A DNA stretch of 64,000 nt from Bacillota bacterium (GTDB lineage: Bacteria > Bacillota > Clostridia > Christensenellales > Christensenellaceae), in the NCBI GenBank assembly GCA_023408315.1, contig JAEYKI010000018.1:1-64000 (forward strand), in the 5' to 3' direction. Each line of letters opens with the position of its first letter. The stretch's first letter is position 1. Both the position numbers and the translations under genes were made by a program. Shown here in pieces: positions 7,489 through 16,545 of the stretch. The notes beneath the pieces were generated by a model. It saw only the letters and a list, made by a program, of their open reading frames with translations, was not told the origin of the DNA and made no database searches.

Positions 7489-10400
7489 ATGCGTTTTCCG
7501 GGCCGCCCCCGCGGGCGGACGCCAGCAGTTTTTCCAGCAGCGCCATATCCACAGGCTTGCAGAGGTACGTTTGAAATCCCGCCTGGATGGAGCGTTTTTT
7601 ATACCGGTCGGACGCAAATCCCGTCAGCGCCACCAGCAAGGTATGGGAAAGTGAAGGCTCTGACCGGATGGCAGCAGCCACCTCGTATCCATCCATCCCG
7701 GGAAGCCCTATATCGCAAAGAACAATGTCCGGCTTAGTATCCAGCGCCGCTTTTATGCCGGACGCACCGTCCGTGGCAAACTCCGCCTTGTGCCCCATTC
7801 TCCCAAGAGCCATGCAGAGTATTTCGGCCTGGTCCCGGTTGTCTTCAATCAGCAGAATGCAAAGAGGCGCAGCAAATGCGCTTTGGCCTTCCTGCCGCTC
7901 TTCTTCGGCAGGGACAACCTCTCTGGCCGGCAGCCGGATGGAAAACCGGCTTCCCTGGTTGAGGCCCGCGCTGTAGGCGGACACACTTCCGCCATGCAAC
8001 TCCGCAATGCCGCGGGTGATGGAAAGCCCAAGGCCCAGGCCGCAGTCTGGCCTCTCCATCGAATTTTCAGCCTGGCAGAACGGCTCAAACAGGCTATCAA
8101 TCAGGTCTTCCGCAATCCCAAGGCCGGTATCCAGCACCGTAACCACCGCCTCCCCATCCTCCTTTAAAACCTCCAGCACGGTATTGCCCCCGTTTTCCGT
8201 AAACTTCAGGGCGTTGTGCAGCAGGTTGCCAATGGCCTGCCGCAGGCGCGCCGGATCCGCTTCCAGCAGTATGGGCGCGGCGGCGGTGTTTGTTACAAGC
8301 TCCACTCCCTTTTCCCTAAAGAGCGGGCGGTGGTCCTCCGCAACCTGCCCGGCCAGGCTGTTCAGTTCCACCTGTTCTTTTTTCAGGCGGATTTTATTAT
8401 TGGTAATGCGTGTCAGGTCCAGCAGGTCGTCTGTCAGGCGGCACAACTGGTTCATTTGCCTCCGTATTACATCCTTGGCCCTTTTTGTGTGCTCCTTGTC
8501 CTTCGTCAGTTCCATCAGTTGTATGCCCGCGGATATGGCCGCCAGCGGATTCCTCAGTTCGTGGGACAGGGTATTGATAAATTCGTTTTTGTTACGGTTG
8601 CTCGCTTCCAGTTCTTCCACCAGCCGCAGCGCTTTTTGCTGGCTCTCCCGCAACGCCTCCTCCGCCCGTTTACGGTCCGTAATGTTGCGGAGAGTCACCC
8701 CCACCATATCCTTTTTATACAGAAAAGCGTGCACATCATACCACCTGCCTGTATAGTGGTTGTATTCCTCAAAGTTAACGGAACGGCCGTTTTTGGCAAC
8801 CGGCCCCAATATTTTGAGCCAGCCTTTTTCTTCCTTTCCAAAAAAGAAGCTCGCCGGTTTTTCCAGCACCCCATCCTCCGCGCGCAGTCCGGTCTGCCGT
8901 TCCCATCCCCTGTTTATGCTCAATATGGCCATGTCCGTATACCTGCCGCGCTCGTCCGCCACAGGCTGGCAAAGCATAAACCCTTCCTTTGTATTGTCAA
9001 ACAAGGTGCGGTACAGTATTTCGCTCTGGTGCAAAACCTCCTGATACTGTTTGCGGCGCGTAATATCTCTAAACAGTTCTCCAACCGAATCGCCCCCATA
9101 TTGAAACATGTATACGTCAAACCAGCGGTCTATTTCCTTGTTGTATTCCTCAAAGTGCGCCGTTTTTCCGGCCCGCAGGCAAAACTCCTGCATGTCCAGC
9201 GTTCTCTGTCCAATCACAATCCCAATTTCTTCGGCGGTACGCCCCACTGTTTGCTCGGCCTTCAGCCCGGATATCAGCTCAAACGCCCGGTTGATTTTAA
9301 GCAGGCGGTTGTCATTTGGTTTTCCCGCCTCATCAAATAAAACCTCAGCCAGAATAAAGCCATCCTGGCTGTTTTCAAAAATGGTGCGGTACAGGCGTTC
9401 GTTTTCCCTGAGCATGTCTTCGGACCGCTTGCGCTCGGTCACATCCCTGAACAGGGCCGCCACCAGCCCGGAGCCCGGTTTACCCGCCGGAAAAACGTAT
9501 GCGTCCAGCCACCGTTTGGCCGGGGTGCAATACATGTTTGCCCTGCGCTCGGGATTGCCCGATGCGGCAACCTGCCAGAACAGTTTGTACCAGTATTCAT
9601 CAATCCCCGGCACTGCGGAGCGCATGCTTTTCCCCGCCGTTTCAGGCGGCTTGCCGGTTTGCAGGTAATACCGCTCGTTTGCCTCCAAAATGCGGTAATC
9701 CGCCATGCCGTCCTTTTGTTCCACCTGCAAAATGCAAAACCCTTCGTCTATAGACCGGAACAGGGACTGGTATTTGTCCACCGCCCTTTGCGCCAGTTCC
9801 TCCCTCGCCCTAAGCAAAGCCTCCTCCGTCTGTTTTTGCTTGGTAATGTTGCGGAATAAAATACCGGCCAACTCCTTGCCGTAAGGAAAACAAAACATAT
9901 CATACCAGCGTTTCGTGCCTGCGTGATAATTTTGGTAGTGTATGGCGGACCTGCGCCGCGCAACATGATCAAAAGCGTCCAGCCAGTATGGTTCGGTCTC
10001 GGGATACAGCGCCAGCAATGTTTTCCCTTCCACATCCGCGGCTTTGGCCCCTGTGTGCCTTGCAAAATTTTGGCTTAACTGCACAAACCGGGCATCTGTA
10101 ATCCGGCCTCTGTCCGGGTTCAAAACCGGTTCCAGAACCATAAAAGCGTCGTTCGCATTTTCAAACAGCGTTCTGTACAGGCTTTCACTCTCCTTAAGCG
10201 CCGTCTCCGCCTGCTTGCGCATCAGCACGCTCATTACGGTGGGAGTAAGCGCCTCCAGCGTTTCCCGTTCCGCCTCCCCATATCCGCCGGGCCGGTTGCC
10301 CACCGAAAGCAAGCCGCGCACGCACCCTCCCTGCACATAAGGCACGGCCAGGTAATTTTCCAGCGGCGGATGCCCTTGGGGCAGCCCCAGGCTTGCGGGA

Positions 10401-12691
10401 TGTTCCTCAGGGTTGTTGGCAAGCAACGTTTTCCCGCTGCGCAGCGCCTCTCCATACAGCCCCCGCACGGGGAAAACACCTGGAACGGCTTTGTGTCCCT
10501 CCCCATCTGCCATCACGCATTTTCCCTGCGCATTCTGGCTCATGGCAACATCGTAAAACATGCCGCCGTTCCCCATTTCGCCCACAAAGCTCATGCGGCT
10601 TCCGGTTGCCTCTTCCGCAATCTGCAGGCAAACGTTGCCAAGCTGCTCCAGCGTTTCGCAAGCCACATATTCCGCATACACCCGGTTGATGGCCTGCACG
10701 ATCTGGTGCCGCCGCTCACTCTGCGCCATAGCATACCTGCGCATTGTAATATCGCGGGTAGAGTTCACATACCCAATATAGTTGCCCCGCCCGTCCTGCA
10801 GGGTCCTGCTGTATGACTCTATCCAAATCTGCGTCCCGTCTTTGCGGCGGGCCAGCACTTCGCAGGTTAAAACGCCGTCCCTAAGCAGGAGGGCATACAG
10901 TTCTTCCAGGCTTCCTTCCGGCGCCTCCAGTTCCAACAGATGTGTTACTTTTTTGCCCAGCGCCTCCTGCACCGCCCAGCCGTACTGCTTTTCTGCCGCC
11001 CGGTTCCAGTAAGAGATTACCTGGTTCTTGTCCACAAACAGAATGCCTTCGTTTGCGCTGGCCAGCAGATTGGCCTGAAAGGAAAGCTGCTCCTCCGCCA
11101 GCTTGCGCTCCGTAATATCCCTGAACGTAATCACAATGCCGGAAAAACCGCCCGCCCCGTGCGTCTGCTTAATATGCATGTCTCCCCATACAAGCGCGCC
11201 GTGCTTGCCGCGGGCCGCAACCTCCCCTGTATACACCCCGCAGGTATCCAAGTTTCTCTGTATGCGCACTGCGTCCTCATACGCCACAAACGCCATGCTT
11301 AAAAGATGGGCAAGGCTCACGCCAATAATATCCTGTGCGGGAATGCCGGAAAGTTGCTCTGTTACGCGGTTCCAGTAACACACTTTCTCATCCTGCCCAA
11401 TGGCAATCACCGCATCGTGCACGCCCGCCAGCACATCGGCCAAAAAATGCAGGCTTTGGGTGGCTATCCTCTGCTCGGTCACATCCACCTGCGTGCCGAT
11501 GAGTTTAAGGGGCATTCCTCCCTCGCCATACCGTATTTTGGCCTCTCCGTGTATCCACCTGTAACCCGAATCCGCCATTTTAATGCGTATTTCCATGCAG
11601 ATCCTTGCCGCCCTGATGGCAAATGCTTTCCTGCAAGATTCCATCAGGCGCGGATAATCGTCCGGGTGAACCAAGCGCTCCGGTAACCCGCACAATTCCT
11701 CGGGAGAAAAGTCCTCCGCGCCCAGCCTTATTTTCCACGCTGTGGAATAAAACGCCGCCTTTTTTTGCAGATCGTGCACAAAGGTGCCGCCGGTTGGGCT
11801 GTCCGTTACTTCCAGGTACTCCCGTTCGCGGTCAGTAAGCACATGTTCCGTTTTCCGTTCCCCTTTGCTTTCTCTGAAAATCGCAAAAAAGCCTTCTATC
11901 CTGTCTCCTTCTCCGCACCGCACACCGGAATAAATTTCTACACAAACCGGGAAACCGTTTTTATGCCGCAGCACAACTTCGCTCTTAAAGAAGCCCGTAT
12001 CTTTTACATCCGCAAACGCCCGTTCTCTTCCGCAACCCGGATACTCCGCCTGCAGAAGGCCCGCAAGCGGTTTGCCCACCACCTCTTCCGCACGCCAGCC
12101 AAACAGCCTCTCAGCCGTGCGGTTCCAGTGCGTAACAATCTGGTTTGCGTCGGACATGGCAACCGCTTCATCCCGCTCTGGCCCATCTGCGCGCATGACT
12201 CCAAGCCGCCTTCCCGGTCCTGCGTTCTCCCGGAATATGGCCAAAAATCCGTTGAATCCCCCGCCTTCACTGCGCAGGGCCACAGAATAAATGTTTGCAA
12301 ATACCATAGACCCGTTTTTATGCCGCAGCACCGCCTCACCCTCAAAGCAGCCGCCCTGCGCCATCTGCTCAAACGCCTGTTGCCTTTTGCATCCCGGATA
12401 TTCCGTCTGCAGCAGGCCGGCAATGGGTTTACCCAACACCTCTTCCGCCAGCCAGCCAAACATTTTCTCCGCGGCTTTGTTCCAGCAAATTACAATCTGG
12501 CCCGCGTCCGAAACGGTTATGGCGTCACTCTCTCCCGGCCCGTTGCGGGGCGGAGTCCCGGTTTTTTGTTCCCGGTTCCCGCTTGTGCGCACGCCAAATC
12601 TGCCCGCCGAAGAACGAAAAAAATCCTTCCGGGCTCTACGCAGGTCAAACTGCCTGCCATACTGTTCAGAGTCCCCATGGCCGTCGATCAT
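7460..12691 (-). CDS. Giant soluble hybrid sensor histidine kinase: 9 PAS, GAF, HisKA, HATPase_c, REC
   Basis: 1743 residues without a membrane segment, so a cytoplasmic sensor. Five PAS domains at about 55-155, 172-275, 295-405, 415-530 and 540-655 are followed by a GAF domain (about 665-835). Four more PAS domains (about 845-1340) share a distinctive ending of the type KRWYDMFCFPYG / DRWFDVYMFQYG, pointing to internal duplication. HisKA has SHELRNP with the phospho-acceptor His near 1377. The ATPase has the N box NLLHNALKF and G boxes DTGLGI and GLGLGLSI. The C-terminal receiver has IEDN, phospho-Asp in CDIGLPGMDG near 1660, and the KP Lys. No cognate output regulator lies next to it. The start ATG has GGGGAG upstream. 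The signal is unknown; PAS/GAF arrays bind heme, flavin or small ligands in other proteins. Confidence 0.93.
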   Translation of the reverse strand: MIDGHGDSEQYGRQFDLRRARKDFFRSSAGRFGVRTSGNREQKTGTPPRNGPGESDAITVSDAGQIVICWNKAAEKMFGWLAEEVLGKPIAGLLQTEYPGCKRQQAFEQMAQGGCFEGEAVLRHKNGSMVFANIYSVALRSEGGGFNGFLAIFRENAGPGRRLGVMRADGPERDEAVAMSDANQIVTHWNRTAERLFGWRAEEVVGKPLAGLLQAEYPGCGRERAFADVKDTGFFKSEVVLRHKNGFPVCVEIYSGVRCGEGDRIEGFFAIFRESKGERKTEHVLTDREREYLEVTDSPTGGTFVHDLQKKAAFYSTAWKIRLGAEDFSPEELCGLPERLVHPDDYPRLMESCRKAFAIRAARICMEIRIKMADSGYRWIHGEAKIRYGEGGMPLKLIGTQVDVTEQRIATQSLHFLADVLAGVHDAVIAIGQDEKVCYWNRVTEQLSGIPAQDIIGVSLAHLLSMAFVAYEDAVRIQRNLDTCGVYTGEVAARGKHGALVWGDMHIKQTHGAGGFSGIVITFRDITERKLAEEQLSFQANLLASANEGILFVDKNQVISYWNRAAEKQYGWAVQEALGKKVTHLLELEAPEGSLEELYALLLRDGVLTCEVLARRKDGTQIWIESYSRTLQDGRGNYIGYVNSTRDITMRRYAMAQSERRHQIVQAINRVYAEYVACETLEQLGNVCLQIAEEATGSRMSFVGEMGNGGMFYDVAMSQNAQGKCVMADGEGHKAVPGVFPVRGLYGEALRSGKTLLANNPEEHPASLGLPQGHPPLENYLAVPYVQGGCVRGLLSVGNRPGGYGEAERETLEALTPTVMSVLMRKQAETALKESESLYRTLFENANDAFMVLEPVLNPDRGRITDARFVQLSQNFARHTGAKAADVEGKTLLALYPETEPYWLDAFDHVARRRSAIHYQNYHAGTKRWYDMFCFPYGKELAGILFRNITKQKQTEEALLRAREELAQRAVDKYQSLFRSIDEGFCILQVEQKDGMADYRILEANERYYLQTGKPPETAGKSMRSAVPGIDEYWYKLFWQVAASGNPERRANMYCTPAKRWLDAYVFPAGKPGSGLVAALFRDVTERKRSEDMLRENERLYRTIFENSQDGFILAEVLFDEAGKPNDNRLLKINRAFELISGLKAEQTVGRTAEEIGIVIGQRTLDMQEFCLRAGKTAHFEEYNKEIDRWFDVYMFQYGGDSVGELFRDITRRKQYQEVLHQSEILYRTLFDNTKEGFMLCQPVADERGRYTDMAILSINRGWERQTGLRAEDGVLEKPASFFFGKEEKGWLKILGPVAKNGRSVNFEEYNHYTGRWYDVHAFLYKKDMVGVTLRNITDRKRAEEALRESQQKALRLVEELEASNRNKNEFINTLSHELRNPLAAISAGIQLMELTKDKEHTKRAKDVIRRQMNQLCRLTDDLLDLTRITNNKIRLKKEQVELNSLAGQVAEDHRPLFREKGVELVTNTAAAPILLEADPARLRQAIGNLLHNALKFTENGGNTVLEVLKEDGEAVVTVLDTGLGIAEDLIDSLFEPFCQAENSMERPDCGLGLGLSITRGIAELHGGSVSAYSAGLNQGSRFSIRLPAREVVPAEEERQEGQSAFAAPLCILLIEDNRDQAEILCMALGRMGHKAEFATDGASGIKAALDTKPDIVLCDIGLPGMDGYEVAAAIRSEPSLSHTLLVALTGFASDRYKKRSIQAGFQTYLCKPVDMALLEKLLASARGGGPENAFSGPDTCGG

Positions 12692-12889
12692 ACAGACTTC
12701 TCCCCCCTCATCGGTAAATCAACGCATAGCTCTGTATTTTATTGGGTAATACAAAGGTGTTTTTTATTTAATATTCTTTATCAAGATGAAGCAAAACGCG
12801 GTAAATTCAATATAAACGAAAAATGTAAAAAATGCAAGTTAAGATAAGATTAGACAGTTTTCAATATAATCCGCAGAGAGGCGGCCGGC
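12692..12889. other. AT-rich spacer upstream of the hybrid kinase
   Basis: No gene seen. It contains the presumed promoter region of the kinase on the minus strand, without a convincing consensus promoter. Confidence 0.4.
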
Positions 12890-12909
12890 AAAAAAGGCGC
12901 TGGCGCGCC
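12890..12909 (-). terminator. Intrinsic terminator of the esterase gene
   Basis: On the minus strand GGCGC-GCCA-GCGCC is followed by TTTTTT, 45 bases past the esterase stop codon. Confidence 0.75.
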
Positions 12910-12954
12910 CATCATGCAACAATAAAAATATTTTATGCAAAGCTTACTCCAGCA

Positions 12955-14430
12955 TCATACAACCTGAACGCCCGCAAAGCACTTCCTTTTAAACTCGCTT
13001 TTTTTGTGTCCCTGCACAATGGCGGGGTCAATCACCGGATTTATGCTGCACGCAGAATCGTAGCACTTGGCCGGGGCAAACTTCCCCTCGCATTTGGGCC
13101 AGGGAAGCGCGCCCGTTTTGGCAAAGTCCGTAAAATCCTTTTGAAACGCGTCTGTTACGCGCCTGGTTCTGGAAAGAAAGGGGAACAGCAAAAACATAAA
13201 TATACCGGGCGCAACCTCGTGGTTGCCAAACAGAAAGGAAATATCAACTGAGTGCACCGCGTTCAGCTTGGTCATCCGCAGGGCCGCGGGCGCGTAATCA
13301 AAGCGGTACATCCAGGTGTCCGCAAACGCGTTCCTGGCCTGCGCAAACCACAGGCTGGTAATCTTGAATATATAGTCCGAAATCAGCATGCCCTTGGCCT
13401 GTTTCCCGTACCGGCTGTAAGCGGCGGCAATCCTGTTGCGAATCTGCCGGGGTTCGCTCCAAAAGATGCCGAGCGCAATGTCCCGCACCACCATGAACCG
13501 GCTTGCCAAATCGCCGGAGGCAAAGCTCAGTTCCTCCCTGGTGTTGCCGATTAGAACGGGAATATTCGCACACCCGCCCCTTCGCGATGCCGGAATTGGG
13601 TAATCCGGAACCAGGTCCCCGTCCACCACAATAGAAAACGTTCCCTCGCCCTGGCGGCATTGCGCAATAAATTTTTTCTGTCTGGACACCAGCGCGGCGG
13701 CCGGCACGGCCCGCAGCTCCTTTGCAGAGCCAATCTTCATATAGTCAATAAACTCCTGTGCAATCTCCTGCGCGCGTCCCGGTTCGTGCATCCACACCGG
13801 TCCGCCGCTCATCACAATGGCGCGGGAAATATACGGCTGCGCCTGCGGCATGGTAACCAGCGCAGATGCGATGATACCCCCGGCAGACTGTCCCACCACC
13901 GTGATGTTGCCCGCGTCCCCGCCAAACGCGCCAATGTTTTTGTGCACCCACCGGAGCGCCGCCAGCACGTCCGAGAGGCCGCAGTTTGTTTCAAAAGAAT
14001 CGCCCAGAAAAGAAAAATCCAAAAAGCCCAGGGCGCCCAGCCGGTAGTTGAAAGTTACGACAATGACGTCTCTTCTTGCCGCAAGTTTCGCTCCGTTATA
14101 CTGGGCCTCAGTCCCTGAGCCGGAACAGAAGGAGCCGCCGTGCACATAGAAAAGCACGGCTTTTCTCCCGGTTCCTTTAAACGGCGCCCATATATTCAGA
14201 GTCAGGCAGTCCTCGTCCTGGGGTTTGTGCTTCATGTTTGCCTGCGGGCATATGGCTTTTTGGCCCGTTGCCCGGTATGTACCCTTCCACCTTTGGAGCG
14301 GCTGCGCGCGCCGGAACCGCAGCTCCCCCACCGGTGCCCGGGCGTACGGTATTCCCTGCCACGCCCACACGTTTTTTATTTTTAAGCCCAGAACTTTTCC
14401 CTGGCCAACTCTGACTGTTTTTGTCTCCAT
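12955..14430 (-). CDS. Type-B carboxylesterase / para-nitrobenzyl-esterase-like hydrolase
   Basis: 491 residues, the usual length of the cholinesterase/carboxylesterase-B alpha/beta-hydrolase family. Conserved marks are WQGIPYARAPVGELRF near residue 24, EDCLTLNIWAP near 73, the oxyanion-hole VHGGSFCSGSG near 95, and the nucleophile elbow GQSAGG near 187. The catalytic acid is in the region of NTREELSF (about 290), and the His in NAVHSVDISFLFGNH (about 390). No signal peptide, so cytoplasmic; substrates are small esters or carbamates, not predictable further. The start at 14430 has GGAGG thirteen bases upstream, rather far. Confidence 0.88.
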   Translation of the reverse strand: METKTVRVGQGKVLGLKIKNVWAWQGIPYARAPVGELRFRRAQPLQRWKGTYRATGQKAICPQANMKHKPQDEDCLTLNIWAPFKGTGRKAVLFYVHGGSFCSGSGTEAQYNGAKLAARRDVIVVTFNYRLGALGFLDFSFLGDSFETNCGLSDVLAALRWVHKNIGAFGGDAGNITVVGQSAGGIIASALVTMPQAQPYISRAIVMSGGPVWMHEPGRAQEIAQEFIDYMKIGSAKELRAVPAAALVSRQKKFIAQCRQGEGTFSIVVDGDLVPDYPIPASRRGGCANIPVLIGNTREELSFASGDLASRFMVVRDIALGIFWSEPRQIRNRIAAAYSRYGKQAKGMLISDYIFKITSLWFAQARNAFADTWMYRFDYAPAALRMTKLNAVHSVDISFLFGNHEVAPGIFMFLLFPFLSRTRRVTDAFQKDFTDFAKTGALPWPKCEGKFAPAKCYDSACSINPVIDPAIVQGHKKSEFKRKCFAGVQVV

Positions 14431-14630
14431 GCCTGTCTGTCCGCCTCCCGACGCAATCTATCCGCTTCTTCTCTATGCATATGCGGCCGGGAAAGCTTGT
14501 GTCCTTCCTGCTGTTTGCGTGCATTTTTATTATGGTAAACAAAATATAAAACAAAAATGTGTTTAAATTGTGAATAATTTATGATTCTTTCTGGAAATTG
14601 CTTCAAGGCAATTTACATTATGCAAAACAC

Positions 14631-14657
14631 ACGCCCGTTAACGCAGCATGCGGGCGT
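14631..14657. terminator. Bidirectional terminator-like hairpin
   Basis: ACGCCCG and CGGGCGT arms with a 13-base loop; TGGTTTTTA follows on the plus strand. It sits between two minus-strand genes, so its role is unclear. The rest of 14431-14721 shows no gene. Confidence 0.45.
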
Positions 14658-14700
14658 TGGTTTTTATGGTTAACAGAACCACGAATACCGGCTAAAGCAA

Positions 14701-14716
14701 GGGGCGCATCCGCCCC
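14701..14716 (-). terminator. Terminator-like hairpin after uppP
   Basis: GGGGCG-CATC-CGCCCC stem six bases past the uppP stop codon. On the minus strand it is followed by TTGCTTTA, a weak T tract. Confidence 0.55.
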
Positions 14717-14721
14717 GCCGG

Positions 14722-15501
14722 TTATCTGAACAGCGCCAGCAGTATCACAAGGCCGCCAAACGCAAAGCGGTAAATTGTAAACAGCAGGAAACCCCGCTTG
14801 CGCAAAAAGTCCAGCAAAAACTTAATGGCCAGAAGGCCCACAATGGCGGAGGTAACAACCCCCACAACAAACGGCGTCACGGGCACGTTCATTCCGGGCA
14901 GGTCTTTTGCGTGGTACAGCGCGTCCCCCAAAATAAGCGGGGTGGACATTAAAAACGTAAACTTTGCGATGCTGGGCCGTTCCATGCCCGTTGCGCGCCC
15001 CACGCTCATGGTTATGCCGGAGCGCGATACGCCGGGCAAAATGGCCAGCACCTGCGCCAGGCCAACCAGCAGGCTGCGGCCAAAGCCCATACCCTTCATG
15101 TCTATCTCGCTGCGGCTGTAACGGTCGCATACATACAGCACCGCGCCCATCACAACCAGCAGAATGCCCGTTAAAAGCGGGCTGAAATTCTCCGTATATT
15201 CGCTCAAAAATACTCCCGCAACCGCTCCGGGTATGGTAGCCGCCACAATAAACCAGAACAGCCTGCCGTCCGGCGATTTGGGCTTTGTTACCCCCGCGCC
15301 AATAATGCGCACCCAGTCCTTTGCAAAAAACAGAATCACCGCAACCGCCGTGCCAAAGTGCAGCGCAATGTCAAACACAACGTCGGGCTGCTGCCACCCT
15401 ACAATCCAGGGCAGCAGGTTCAGGTGGGCCGTGCTGGATATGGGCAAAAACTCCGTTATACCCTGCACAATACCGTATACAATCGCCTGAAAAATATCCA
15501 T
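14722..15501 (-). CDS. uppP: Undecaprenyl-diphosphatase (BacA/UppP)
   Basis: 259 residues with about eight hydrophobic segments. It dephosphorylates undecaprenyl pyrophosphate at the outer face of the membrane, recycling the lipid carrier of peptidoglycan and wall polymers. The two family signatures are intact: GIVQGITEFLPISSTAHL near residues 10-28, with the catalytic Glu and Ser residues, and PGVSRSGITM near 160-170, with the phosphate-binding Arg. Start ATG at 15501 with AAGGAG five bases upstream. The gene stands alone. Overexpression of this family gives bacitracin resistance in other bacteria. Confidence 0.93.
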   Translation of the reverse strand: MDIFQAIVYGIVQGITEFLPISSTAHLNLLPWIVGWQQPDVVFDIALHFGTAVAVILFFAKDWVRIIGAGVTKPKSPDGRLFWFIVAATIPGAVAGVFLSEYTENFSPLLTGILLVVMGAVLYVCDRYSRSEIDMKGMGFGRSLLVGLAQVLAILPGVSRSGITMSVGRATGMERPSIAKFTFLMSTPLILGDALYHAKDLPGMNVPVTPFVVGVVTSAIVGLLAIKFLLDFLRKRGFLLFTIYRFAFGGLVILLALFR

Positions 15502-15736
15502 CCATTATCTCCTTGCCATAGTGGTTTATGCGTCCGTGCAACTTTAATGATACGCCCGCGGCGGGCCGCAAGTCCATCTTTTTGCCTTACATTTCAAATG
15601 CCAAACGAACATTTTTGTAAGGTTTTCCAATGCCGCCCAGAACAAAATACGATTGAATTATACCATACATCCCCTGCCCCTATGCATTAAAAAACCATTA
15701 ACGATATTCTTATTGCTTTTCCGGCGCTTCGCGCAT

Positions 15737-15762
15737 AAAAAAAGGCTCCGCTTACTAGCCTT
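15737..15762 (-). terminator. Terminator-like hairpin at the left end of the repeat region
   Basis: On the minus strand AAGGCT and AGCCTT arms are followed by TTTTT. It would end a transcript arriving from the repeat region or read-through from the dlt operon. Confidence 0.5.
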
Positions 15763-15775
15763 AGTTGCACCTGTT

Positions 15776-16020
15776 GGCTCCCTCTGACGATGTAGTTGCC
15801 AGCGTAGCTAAATGCGGATTGTTTGTTTGAAAAAAATTATTTTTCAATCCTCCGGCGTATATGGTGTTATCAGGCTCCTTTGGCAAAGGAGCTGTCAGCG
15901 AAGCTGACTGAGGATTGAAAAGGTTTCCTGCACTTGAATTGACAATTTGCCGCGGGAGCACGCAGTACTCCCCTACCCGCATTGCAGCGGCGTCCTGCAT
16001 ATGCCACTGGCAATTTTTAT
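15776..16020. repeat. Intergenic repeat, copy 1 (~245 bp)
   Basis: Nearly identical to 16083-16326 at a constant offset of 307 bases, with only a few substitutions. It contains internal palindromes: GGCTCCTTT-GGC-AAAGGAGC, TGTCAGC-GA-AGCTGAC and a GGAG...CTCC element. The open frame covering it on the minus strand is a by-product and is not called as a gene. Confidence 0.85.
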
Positions 16021-16036
16021 ATGATATATTCTGTAG

Positions 16037-16058
16037 GGAGCGATGACCTCATCGCTCC
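16037..16058. repeat. Short perfect palindrome between the repeat copies
   Basis: GGAGCGAT-GACCTC-ATCGCTCC is an 8-bp-stem hairpin in the spacer between the two large repeat copies. Similar GC-rich palindromic units recur in intergenic DNA of gut Clostridia. Confidence 0.55.
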
Positions 16059-16082
16059 GCGCAACGCCCGCCCTGCATCCAA

Positions 16083-16326
16083 GGCTCCCTCTGACGATGT
16101 AGTTGCCAGCGTAGCTAAATGCGGATTGTTTGTTTGAAAAAAATTTTTTTTCAATCCTCCGGCGTATATGGTGTTATCAGGCTCCTTTGGCAAAGGAGCT
16201 GTCAGCGAAGCTGACTGAGGATTGAAAAGGTTTCCAGCACTTGAATTGACAATTTGCCGCGGGAGCACACAGTGCTCCCCTGCCCGCATTGCAGCGGCGT
16301 CCTGCAAATGCACAGGCATTTTTATA
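16083..16326. repeat. Intergenic repeat, copy 2 (~245 bp)
   Basis: Second copy of the 15776-16020 unit. Differences are scattered single bases (for example AATTATTTTTC against AATTTTTTTTC), so both copies come from one ancestor and neither codes for a conserved protein. No transposase or target-site duplication is seen. Confidence 0.85.
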
Positions 16327-16428
16327 TTCCAAACGCGCCATTACACACGGCAACATTTTTGGCTTCTTTTCAACTGGAAAATTCGGAGCAAAACCCCCGC
16401 AAAAAGTTGCAGCCGTCTTTTAAAAAAC

Positions 16429-16545
16429 TTAAAACCTGTTGTAAATAAAATCAATGGGCACGGAAGGCTGGGTCAATAAAATAAAAACGCAGCCCAGTAT
16501 TATGGCAACGTAAAGCAATACAAGCCAAATCAGGCTACTTCTCAT
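16429..16545 (-). CDS. dltX: DltX-like teichoic-acid D-alanylation microprotein, 38 aa
   Basis: The ATG at 16545 overlaps the dltD stop region by 11 bases on the same strand (AAATGAGAAGTAG). The product is one hydrophobic helix (about residues 5-24) followed by a short tail ending PIDFIYNRF. DltX proteins are ~45-50-residue single-pass proteins encoded in dlt operons and end in an F-x-Y-x-x-F motif (FIYNEF in Bacillus), whose Tyr is needed for D-alanine transfer across the membrane. The helix, the C-terminal motif and the operon position fit. In the usual operon dltX precedes dltA; here it is last. It is shorter than known DltX and its ribosome-binding site is weak, so expression probably depends on coupling to dltD. 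Confidence 0.75.
   Translation of the reverse strand: MRSSLIWLVLLYVAIILGCVFILLTQPSVPIDFIYNRF

Noticed and set aside
15761..16319. Two minus-strand frames of 79 and 100 codons with nearly identical products
   Set aside because: They follow the intergenic repeat copies exactly, have no family signature, and their similarity is explained by the DNA repeat with its palindromes.
15776..16326. CRISPR array
   Set aside because: Only two copies, each ~245 bp, with a 62-bp spacer containing another palindrome; no cas genes.
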